From Sarcocystis neurona (lineage: Eukaryota > Apicomplexa > Conoidasida > Eucoccidiorida > Sarcocystidae): 64,000 nucleotides of DNA. The stretch spans positions 2,430,588 to 2,494,587 of the forward strand of contig KL647293.1 of NCBI GenBank assembly GCA_000727475.1. Reading direction: 5' to 3'. Position numbers and translations under genes: made by a program. The notes beneath the pieces are model-generated. The model ran no database searches. It was not told where the DNA came from and worked only from the letters and a program-made list of their open reading frames with translations. Each line of letters starts with the position of its first letter. Positions within the stretch are counted from its first letter, which is position 1. This document shows, one piece after another, positions 29,367 through 41,185 of this stretch.

Positions 29367-31595
29367 CGGCTGCGACGACAGCGTAAGTCACCATCGAGAG
29401 CGAGGCGCAAAAGTGGCGCACTAGAACCAGAAGAACGCAGCGCTTAAGCCAAAATTTTACTGGATTCATTGTGTTTCCAAGTTCGAAGCTCACGATTGCA
29501 TGTAGGACGAAGAAAGGCAAAGAAGCGTATTTAGTACTGAAAGACGTAGGTGGTGCTGGGTGAAAGCACTGCAGAAGCCGCGCAGTAGAAAGAAGAGTGG
29601 GCTCAACACTAGTGAGGTGGCATCGAGTTAATGAAGAAGACGTTGTCGCCGATTGTGCCCGGAGAGGCATTGCTAAGAACTTTTTGAGCTACTAGGCATA
29701 CAGAGGGAGACATCGCACAGGACTTGAGGGGCACAATAATACAGCACAGTGCAGAAGGTAGTGCCTGACAAAAAAATTGAGCGAACTATTAGAAGCGGCT
29801 TACATAAACAATTCATTAGATTTGTAAGGGACGAAACAAACTTTTACTATGTGGCTAACCTTGGCAGAGTCGTACGAAGGAAAGCAACATTTCCAGCGCG
29901 AGTCACTTAAGGCTCCTTTTTATGCGGCGAGAGCTTACGACTAGGAAATTTGACAAAGACACACCACGGAAAGTTTTCACTCTCAACGTCCCTGCCGAGA
30001 GTCGGGAAGGAAGTGGCTTTGTTACTTGAGATGAGAATGCCCCCTATCAATTCGATACGCCACAAATCGCCCAGTTAATGTCCGGGAAGTACGCGACGTC
30101 GTGTGTCCGTCTTAACCGTCCAACGGTGTGTGAAAAATCTGGAACATTTTTCTGCTGCGTGTTTTCGTGCGTGAGCACCGGCACGAATGTGCAGAAGTGT
30201 TTCATTCTGCGCTGTGTTTCATCGTAACTGTGCAAAATCTCCGCGTACATCTGAGAACGACTGTATAAACGCATATATGGGTACGTATGCCTGCGCAGGT
30301 GGTGGTTGCTGTGTGCCCTTTAGTAACATTTGGGGTCATGAAGACGTTTGGCAGACCAACAGCGGCGTGTGAGCTGAAGTGTTTCATTACTTTCCACGGC
30401 CTATTGTAATACGTGGCCACCAGCTTCCCAGTAGAATGGGGGACAATGGAATGGTTTTTGGATTCTTTCGAGCACGATCACGTAAGACACATATGTGACG
30501 CCCGCAGCACAGTTGTTCGTAGTTCGTGGTGATGACACCCACCGGCCTGTTTTTATACACTAAAGTACGCAATTGCACATAGAACTTCGTACAGACTCGC
30601 GAGTACTCACGCCTGCGCCTGTGAAAGTCAGGCACGCATACACACATATCCGTCACTACAAATATAAACACATTTATCCATGTCTGTATGCACACAAGCG
30701 TTGGTTGTCCCGATGTTTCGTCAGCGAGGCGGGCCCTTCATCGCTGTAAAGCAGGATATTCTCAACGTGTGCAGCAGATCTCTGCTGTTCTTCCAGAAGG
30801 TGTCGTTGCCCTTCGTGCACAATTTTTTCTAAAAGTGTTTAGGAAAAAATGCCTTTCTGTGTGAGATTTCTGCTTATGTCTTTTTCCGTAAAGCAGAACT
30901 GGCATTCCAGGAGGTACTTAGGTGAAAGTAGCACGTCTTTTCGCGTACACCTATAGGCGTGAAGACACATCCTACACGTGTGTACACACGGTCAAGGCGA
31001 TGCTTGCGTTTGCGTGTCTTGCTTGCGTCCTTGTGTATTTCGTGTTCTCTGTGTAGCTGTTGGTTCTTCGTTCTATCTCATCAGATCAATCAAGTTACTA
31101 GTGCACTTGAAGACACGTAAGGTCCCCTTTCTGCTTATACGGCGGTGGCAGAGGCCCACGTAGCATTCGTCCGGGAGTATACGCTACTACTTCTGCAGGT
31201 TTCAGGCAACCTTCCCTTCTTTTCTACGTTTCTGCTTCCCTTTTGCAGAAGTGCTGCGCGCAGCTCTCCGCCTTTTCTGTGGGCACCTCGCACTCACGAC
31301 GGGAGAGGCTCTCACACATCTCCCTATACAAGTTGATTTATGAGTAGCTGTATACCAATGGGGGACCTTCGAGATATTCTGTTTCCCTTGTTGCTGGTGC
31401 GGTTGCTGATGCCAAAGGTGTCAGCGCCTCGGTGCAGTCACCAGTGCTGCAGATTTATCGTTGTCTACTCTCTTTTTTTACTTAACACAGTCCTTTCATC
31501 CTTCTGTCACATGCACCATAATACATATCAAGCAACATATATATATATACATGTAAATACATATGCTACCAAAACACATGTATACTTATGCTAGA
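29367..31595. other. Repeat-poor intergenic DNA between convergent genes
   Basis: 3' flank of the lipase-like gene (plus) and of the COG3-like gene (minus). No frame with recognisable coding character was found; frames such as 29011-29670 minus overlap the lipase coding region as shadows. Short TA and CA microsatellites appear only near 31,520-31,580. Confidence 0.5.
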
Positions 31596-31846
31596 TTAAT
31601 ACGGGTCCTCAGGCAATTCTGTATTCTCCACCAGCCTTTTTCTTTTGTTTCCGTGAAGACATGCTGCGACTGGCTGCTGTTGCTGCGAGTGCTTTTCTCT
31701 GTCGTCAACAATCCTGCGTCTCTTTCTGTCCATCTGCTGCTGCTGCACCAGCTGGCTTAACGCGGCATGTTTCGCAAAGAAAGATGCAAAACTCGAATCT
31801 GTTAAACCGAGGGGCTTCTCTATCCACAACGTACGGTCGTAGCCGC
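31596..31846 (-). CDS. Terminal exon of the COG3-like gene
   Basis: Follows the acceptor GCGATTGCAG and ends at TAA. It encodes GYDRTLWIEKPLGL, a helical stretch, QLVQQQQMDRKRRR, and the end ENTELPEDPY. It starts with two bases that complete a Gly codon from the 32236 donor, so phase is consistent. The basic patches KRRR and KRKR are not typical of COG3 and may be a lineage tail. Confidence 0.7.
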
Positions 31847-34800
31847 CTGCAATCGCAGTAGCAGCAGGAGCAACCGCAGCAGCGACAGACTATGGCGGCG
31901 CGCCACATACTAGTGAAATAGCACATGCACCATATAGTAGACATATATATGTATACACACATACACACACGTGGAGATGGACATATGGCTTCTAGTACTT
32001 CGTACATATATATACAAACGTAGACGTACGCCTGCACGTGTATACACATATGTTTATATGTGTATGTGTTGACATTCACGCACTTGAACATAGAGCTTCG
32101 CACATACGTGTATATATATATATATATATGTATATACGTACGTATGCACACGTGGACGTCAGTTGTCAGAAACAAATTCACACATGTGTGCACATATATA
32201 TATATATATACGTGTGTTGTCATGTGGCGGTGTACCAGTGGAGCAGAAAACCTCACTAATTTGAAAGGAATCGAAAAACAGCTTTTGTTCCCCTGTGTGC
32301 GTGAGCAGCTTGCTGCTTTGACGCCTGAGAAAGAGAGGATGAGGAGAATTCGCCATACAGAGTCTCCCAGTCGTACACTCGTCAGAAGATTCAGACACTA
32401 AAGGCGGCAAAAAGAAGGTCGTATACGGTCACACGTATAGCAGGTCTGCAGACTTAGGAGCGCATCAGCCTGTACCTCGCGCCAACTTCAACAGTATATA
32501 AACAAAGACGTAAACGTTTGTGTCTACGTGTATGTGGGCCTCCTATCTGTATTTGGAAAGCAATAGAAGTGCAAGGAGACAAAACTTTCCTACACAAGTA
32601 CACTCACATACACAAATATATAAGAATTCGCACTCAGACCGAAGAAGTGCCGTCGAACAGCTACAAAACAACAGCAGCAACAGCAAGAGAAGACCTTCTT
32701 CACATGCCGAAGCAGACTGGCAGCAACACAGTACAGCAAAGTACCTTGGTTCAGAGTGTCGAAGCAGCACAGCAGCCCACGCAGTGCACCGTGAGCAGCA
32801 CATGAATATCCGCGCCGCAGCGCCACACCTTCTTCCACCAGCAGTCCCGTCGAATACGTACGTATAGAGGGAAACAAAGAGATAGAGAGGGAGACGAGAA
32901 ATGGAGAGGGCCAGAAAATAAGACAGGGTCACACTGAGATAGAAAGAGTTCCACGCTGTTGATCTCTCGTAGAGAGAGGGGAAGAAAAGTGAGCGATGGC
33001 AACGTAAAAATCGAATACGTATACTCGTAGACAGACGACACTGATATATGATATATATATATGTATGTAGAATAGATACATTTTTATATCTCTGTGTATG
33101 AAGAGTAGGCACGGATGCGTTTACATACGTTTCTGTGCGTGCATATTGTCATCCGTGTCTATTCGTCATACACGGAGAGAGAGAGACACACACACACAGG
33201 CATCTGCGGACAAGTAGGGAGAGCCGCAGAAATACAGGCGGGTTACCAAAGACCGACACAGCCGCAGTGGGGCAGCAGCAGCGGCAAGAAATGCACCCGC
33301 CCAGGCGGTCTCGACCACCTGCTGATGCAACGCTTGAAAGCAGCAGCCCGCAGCAGCAGCTGTCAGGAATTTGTGGCAGCAAGGCAGACGATGAAAACGA
33401 AGGCGAAGCGAGGGCGAGGCCGATTACCTCCGCAGCAGGACAGCAGCAGTTCAGTGTCGCAGCAACAGCTCACCTAGCAGCAGCAGCAGCATCCTAGCAG
33501 TTTAGCAGCTCAGCAGCAGCGGCACAACGGCAGCGGTGTAACAGGAGGACGGCTTCATATCAGAGATAAGTCCAGAGGCAACTGCAGCAGGGGCAACGCG
33601 AAGCAGTGACACACCTCTCATGCAAGCGCAACAGCAGCAGCAGCACCAGCCCAGCAAGCGCAGACGTGTCAACTTCTCTGAAAATTGAAAGAGACAAGAT
33701 TTTGTTTGTCGTTGATGTGGGTGTGGATCCGTGCACAAGAGAGAAACGTCCACAAAACTGTACACAGTTGGATTCACAGACGTACTTTCTTCACAGGTCC
33801 AGCCCTACATATATATATTATACGTAAAGGCACGAACAAACACACATATATATATGTCCATCTCTATTTTTTTCTAGCCACAAGCATTACAAGAGTGTAC
33901 GTATATTAATCTTCATGTATGCGTCCTTATATGTACACGCGTGTTTGCCATTGATATCTCTTCTATGTATACAAACACAAATATTTAGTACAGGCACATG
34001 GCGTATAGATACGTCCATTTGTGTATCCTCTGGGCAGTCGCCTATGTGCATACGTGTTCCTACATGTGAACGGATGAAAAACAAAGCACAGACTGAGATG
34101 GACCTGCAATTTTTCCGTATAGATACACGTCGAAATATAATTTGTACTTTCTTGGCAGGCGAGACTCACATGCAACGGCAGCGTTGAGAAGCCAGCAGGC
34201 AAGCGCTTCGTCTGCAAAGGCCACTTGTTCTCCAAGTGGAGACAGACCACCGTCATCTTCATCCCTCCTGCAAATTTGCAGGTATTCGCAGTCAAACATA
34301 TACACGTATAATTTAGCGAATATATATATATTATGTGTGTGTGTGTATGATTGAATCAATACAAACAGACATAAGTATACATATGCATACTTATACATGT
34401 ATGTATCGAAGAAATCAAAACAAACGAACGTGTTCAAACGAAGAAACTCTTATAGTGAAGCGAGTGAAAACAGTATGAGATACACGTATATTTACTTATA
34501 TCATATCGAGTGAATACACGCATAAAAAAATGAATATATATATACATATCTAGTGAACACCAGATACATATATATATATGTATGATATTGAGTGAATACA
34601 CATACAAAAAGTATATATATATATATACGTAGTGAACACCAGAGACACATATATATATATGTATATATATATGTATATATATATATATTTCATTAAGCGA
34701 ATACACACACAAAAAAGTATATATATACACAAAGTGAACACTAGATACACACATATGTATATACATATATATACAGATATTATAATAAGTGAACATACGC

Positions 34801-37800
34801 ATAAAAAAATGTATATGTATATATGTATAACATCAGATACACATACATATATACGTATACATATATTATATTAAGTAAATACAAGCATAAAAAATGAATA
34901 TATATATATATATATATGCACTCGTGACCCACAGACGTTTCGTCGAAGTAGTACATGACCATAATGAAGCAAAGAGATAAGACATATGCATATATATATA
35001 TATATATGCTTATGAATACACACCCAGTCAAATGAATATATACATATATGGGCAACTAAAAGATTAAATGTAAACATATATATTCAAATGAATAGATTCC
35101 CACTATGGGAGCAAAGAAACAAGAGAAATATCATCTATTATAGAGCGAACACACATATATGGAACTCTATATATCCTGCAGAATCGAACAGACACACACA
35201 TATACATACATTTATATGTGTATGTGCACAAGCATACATATACACTCTCATGTGCGTACTTGCAAATAATCAAATGCCTATACATAGATATATATATGTA
35301 TATATACATATACATATATATCTACAGAGAGAGACGAATACAAATATATATATATATATATATATATGTGTATATGGATATATGCAACAAGAACACACAT
35401 TCACACACTAACACACACACACACATATATTCTCGAATATATATATGTGGACATGCGTAAAAGTGGTTGCGTACGCCTGTTGTGGGAAAGTCACTTCTCT
35501 CACTTGGCCAAGAGAGGTATTTTGACACGCCAATGACAAGACATTGACCACCAGTACACACAAACACACACCCATATATACGTATACGGTAAATATATCT
35601 TTCTATGCACGCTGAACCACCGGTGTTTATGGTACGTGCATACGCTCAAATCCATATATATATACATATATGCATATATATATGTATGTGTCCCTGTATG
35701 CGTTTCGACAAATACACGTATTTTCCACACGCGCGGAATGACGGGGGATACAGCCAGAGAAAAGAAGGAAGAGGAATCCGTGGAAAGGCAAGGAGTGGCA
35801 GACTTACAGCAGCAGGTGGAGTTGCTGCTGCAGGACGAACAGCAGCTGGCGCTGTTGCTGCTCTGTGTCAGGGAGGTCGCGATCTTCTGCGTCGACGGGC
35901 TCGACCGCAACATCGCAGATGCCCAGCAGCAGAGAGCCGTGCTCCAGGGCCTTCTCTATACAGATCTGTGTTCAAATACCCATGACCACACACACACACA
36001 TATATATACATATATATGTACATATATACACGAATATACACATACGCACCCATACATACATTTACGCCACAACACGTCGTCAACTTACAGAAGAAATGTT
36101 TTGCTGCTGCGTGTGTGTCTTTAGCGACCTCGTGAAGAAGCCAACAAACAAAGATCCACATTTGCTTCTTTTTTCGAGGAAGACACATAGAACCCGTCAC
36201 ACAGGACACAATCGCCAGCGTATAAATCAGGCAAAAAGAACTGCTCGTCTATAAACTGAAGGTCGACGCGAGAGAAAAACAGAGTCACTGCCGAACGGAT
36301 GTCCCAGTGCACAGAGACGAAGCTGCGGTATCCCTAGAAAGCAAGAAGAAAAGTACGCACATGGCAGAACTACTTCTCTCGGATCACGAAGAAAGCTCCA
36401 TTTTCGCTGTGTTGGTGGAATCTTTGCAGTACGTGCTGCTGCAGTGGATCGCTGTGTAGCGCTCGCCGCCCCGCCGAGGCACAGAAGAGGGCAGATAAGA
36501 ACATGTCGAAGGAGAAGCCGGACGCAAGTTTTAGGCGTGCGGCTCCAGTCCTACGCGCTGGGGCGGTGGGCGAGCGTAAATTCTCCCGGAGACGCAAAGG
36601 ATTTACAGGCGTGCATGCGGCAACATCAGTAGACGAGGATAACGGGACTCAAAAGTGCGTCTATGTGTGTCGAAATGTGCGTGTGTTTTTGACGCATGCG
36701 CTTGCCGACGTACTCACATATTCGCTCTATCCTACGAAGAGCAATATCCAGAGAGAAGGGTGAGACACGTCCATGTACGACACATGTCTATGAAAAGCAG
36801 CAACTTCTGTAAGAGTGACGGCAGAAAGAGAAAAGACCGTAGAAGCGGTTGTTCTCGCCGTGACACTCTGCCCACGGCTTTTTGAGCAGCAACAGAGATG
36901 ATGCATCGGGTGGTAGGGGCACATCGCGAAGGCGACGAAGCAGCGACGAGATGAGGAAAAGAAGAAGAAAACAAGAGAAACGAAAAACAGAGAGACAAAG
37001 TTGGCGCGACGAACAAAACGAGAGTTCAGGGGGCGAAGGAGACGAGGGCAATAGGAGGGGGCGACGTTAACGAGCGACAGCAGCGCCCCCGCGACTTTGC
37101 TGCTGCGGTCCCGCGCTGCACGAGAGACACACACGCGACGTCGCAGAGGGAGACGGGAGGGGAGGGCAGCGGCGAGGAGCGCAGACGGAGACACAGAGAG
37201 AGCAGAAGGAGGCCAAGAGCGAGACAGAGGGAGATAAGGAAGGGAGGGGCTTTTTGAAGAAATGGAAAATTTCTTGGAATGTAGGTGGTGACTCACTTTT
37301 ACGCTGACGAAGCACGCAGGCAGCTCGGGATTCTGCGGCGTTAGCGCAGTCCGGAGGAACAGCACCAGACTTCTCTGCTGCGGGTGCCAGGGCTCCTGCT
37401 GCGGCTGTTCTTGCTCGTTCTTCCTCTGTCTGCATGGCCAGTTTTTGCTGCTTTTTAGTGAAGTTGCGCTCCATTTGCTGCTGCTGTCGCTGCGTCTTCT
37501 CTCTCGGTGCTGCTGCTTCTCTGAAAAGGAGATGCACGGCGTTCTCTCCGTACGTCTCTTTTCCCTCTCCGTCTCCTTGTGCAGGCGACCTGCTGCCGGG
37601 CGAGCAGACGCCGGGCGATTTGCACCAGCAGCGGACAACGCACCCGCCGTGGCAGGCAGGACAGACGCTGCAGCAAAAGCAGCAGAGGAAGACGAGAAGG
37701 AGGAGGTAGTCACTGCTACAGGGACCCAGCAGCGGGCTGTACTGGGAACTGCGATTTGCTGCTGCTGCTGCTGTTCCTGCTGCTGCTTTGGCGTCTGCGC

Positions 37801-40800
37801 TGCTGGTCGGAGACGCGATTTGTCCGGCAATTCTGGGGAAAGGGCAACTGCTGCCACAGGCGGTGGCTCGTCTTCCGCTTTCTCGTCTTCATCTGCAGCC
37901 GTCGTTCTTCTCGTTCTTGCTGCTCCTCCTGCCGAGGCGGGGGGCGGGGGGCTAACCTCTTCGTAGCGGAGCGTAGTGAGTGTGCGGAAGCGCCGCAACA
38001 CCAGCAGCAGCTGGTCGTGCAGCAGCGCTGCCCTTCCTACCGCCGTGTGGCCACGCAGCAGGAGCTTCCTCACACTTGCCATATCCGGAAAGTAGGAGAC
38101 GCCGTCTTCGTCTCCTTTCCAGTCTCCCAACACTCCTGCTGCCGCCTCTCCTCCTTGTCGATCCACTGCGTCAGTATCCGTGTGCGGCTGCTGCTGCTGC
38201 GGCTGTTTACTGTCGCTCGTCGCTGTTCGTTCTGCTGCTGCTGTTCCCCCTCCTCTTGCTGCTCTTGTTGCTCCTCGCCTTGCTGCGACCTGCTCTGGGA
38301 CAACAGCCCCACCAACAGCATGAGCGCTGTCACCGCTGCAGCGCGATCCCCTTCTGCTGCTGCTGCTGCTGCTCTGCTTCCCCCAGACAGCCGTAACCGA
38401 TCGACAGCTGCTCTTCAGCTCCTCTTCCTCCTCCTCCTCCGCTTCCTGCTCTTCGGTGCCGCTGCCGCTGCTGCTGCTGCTGCCGTGTGTGCAGTTGCTG
38501 CTGCAGCAGCTCGCCTCGACGTCGTCCCGAACCCTACGCTGCCCAGACTTCTTCGCTCCCGTCCTCCGCAGCACTTCGCTTCCCCACCCACACCCAGCAT
38601 GCCCACCACCAGCAACAGCGGCCGCAGTCACAGGAGCGGCAGCACGAGGAGAGAACGGAGCAACAGCAGCAGCAGCATCCAGCGTGTCGCGGTCTTGCTG
38701 CAAACTTCCTTTTTCTCTTTTTGCTGCTGCAGCTTCGTGGAAACGCGGAAGCAGCTGCTGAACGAGAAGGAGAATCGCACATCAAAATCCACACACGCGT
38801 CTCTACTGCATGCAAAAAATTAGTAATAACACATAAAACTCCACATACAGATACAGACGCCGACGCTACACACACACACATGCGCACAGACACACCGCCA
38901 GACCCTTTCCTACCTAAAGAAGGAAGGCGGCCTACAAAATTACATATAGGTATATGTGTACACTCACATATACACACATGTGTAGACGTGGGACAAATAC
39001 ATCCAGAAATTTATATATATGTTTGTGTGTACACTCGTATATATAGGTGTGTATGTGTTGGAGAAATATATGAAGGTCTCCATGCTACTTACACATAAAA
39101 CTTCACGGACACGTGTACGCACCGAGGCTACACACACGTGTACGCACAGATACACCGCGACAACCTTTCCCACCTAAGGAAAGAAGGCGGTAAACAAATA
39201 TATATATACATATATATGTATATGTAGGTTCATATACGTATGTGTGCATATCTAAAACAAATACAGAAAGAGTGCTATAGATATGAAAGTGAATAGAATA
39301 CATATATGCACGAATGGATGTGTACAGAGATAGACACCGACATACGTATAATATGTAGAAACACTAATATCCCGACAGGTGGATATATATATTGATGGAC
39401 AGATAGATACGGATGGACACATATGCATACACAGATATACATATAGATATATGTACAGATGGGTTTCTTCCTACGAACAGCCATATACGTATACGTGTAT
39501 ATATGCAACACTGTAGAGACGAATAGGAACACAGATAGATAGATATAGATACGAAGTTGTATCAAGTCAACGCATGATTTGTGAGCTGCTGTCGGTTCGG
39601 TGTCTCAGAAAAGAAAAGTGTTGCAAAGGAAGAAAGAATAGGCGAAATACTAACAAAGACAGAGAGGAAGAGACGGCGTGAGTTCGTTTATCTCCCGTGT
39701 CTCCCCGGCACCTGCTGCAGCGCATGTTACGGCAGACTCGGCGACACCGGAGGGGGGGCATGCAAATGTCAAAGGTCCTCTGCTATGCTGCTGTTGCTCC
39801 TGTTGCTGTTGTTGCTGCCGCCGCTGTTGCTGCTGCTGTTGCTGCTGCTGTTGCTGCTGCTGCACTCCTCCCAGCAAGTGTTGCTGCACCAGAAGGTCGC
39901 TGAGACGCTGCCGAAGAAGAAGAGACAGAGACAGCGACTTCTGGGAGAGAAGACTGGGACGCGGCAAGAAAGACGTGCGCAGGCCTAATGCACATTGGTT
40001 TATATGCGCATGTCTACTTCCTGGGCAGCCGATAGGGGGGGGCCGGCAACGGGAGGCAGTGCGCGCGTTGGACGTGAAGCTCGACACATACGCCTGTTTG
40101 TACGAGTCCTCGTCTGTTTGTGCGTACTTCCCTTTTCTCTTTCTCTTTTTCCAGATATACAGACGCATCTCTCGGACAGCTCTACATGTATACTGCATGT
40201 CCACATATATTCACGCAGATGCTGTACATATATATGTATATGTATGGACGGTGCATATCTGTGTCTAGCCGAGCTGCTACATACACATATATATATATAT
40301 ATATATGTTATGTATTTCCATATATTCATGCAGCTGATATGCATGTATATACACATATGTATGTACATCTGTATATGTACATACATGTTTACGGATGGTG
40401 CACACACACGTCTGTTAAAGCTGTTACTCTTGTACTTTCATATATCTATATATGTATAGACGTATGAGTAGTACATACCTATGTGTACTCGAGCTGCTAC
40501 ACACATATATACAGACGCATATATACGTGTATATGGTACATATCTTCTTATATTATCGCAACTCCCACATATATATATATATATATATGCGCTGCAAATC
40601 TACGTGTACTGGTGCAGCTGGCATATATATATGCGCATGTATATATTGACGGTATGAGATATGTACGTTGTACGGTTGTAACCTCCACGCTCTTTTGTGT
40701 GGGGCGCGCGTATTTGTGTGTGCGGAGGTGGCTCTTGAGAGCAGTTCGAGTATGTCACACTACTGCTGCTTTCCTTTACACATATATATGTATATGTGTA

Positions 40801-41145
40801 CCCCGGTCAATTTCTGCGCACGTGCAACGGCGTAGATATATTTGTGAGCAGCTACAGCGTCAGACGCGTATTTTCTGCTGCTGCTGCTGCACCTCCCTCT
40901 CCTTCTGCGTCTCTCTGTCTCTTTCTCTTCCATTCTCTCTGCCTCAGTCCCGACATATGTGTACGCACGTGTACCTAAAAGACGCATATATTTATACGGA
41001 TATATATGTGCGCGTCCGTTCATACGCGTAGTGTTCGCACGTGTGTAAAAGAAAGAAAACCGTGTTGTGTGGTCGTACAGATAAACGGAGAGATACGCAA
41101 GTCGGACGAAAGGGACAGCACGAGAAAGAAACACTGCATGCATGC

Positions 41146-41185
<40 letters not shown>

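Noticed and set aside
33115..33777. Plus-strand Gln-rich frames, including a frame ending KRRRVNFSEN
   Set aside because: Frames shift and stop within short distances and have no supported splice links; most of the CAG here lies in introns of the minus-strand gene.
34434..35460. Tyr/Ile/His-rich frames on both strands
   Set aside because: Products of TATATACATA repeats, open in most frames; no coding signal.
35636..36124. Plus-strand exon reading VADLQQQVELLLQDEQQ
   Set aside because: The minus-strand frame over the same DNA has a perfect GTAAGT donor, an AG acceptor and a better charged composition, and agrees with neighbouring minus exons.
37579..39098. Long plus-strand Ser/Cys/Leu-rich frames opposite the 37297-38757 exon
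   Set aside because: They read CTG/TGC/GCT as Leu, Cys and Ala, the complement of a well-bordered minus-strand exon.
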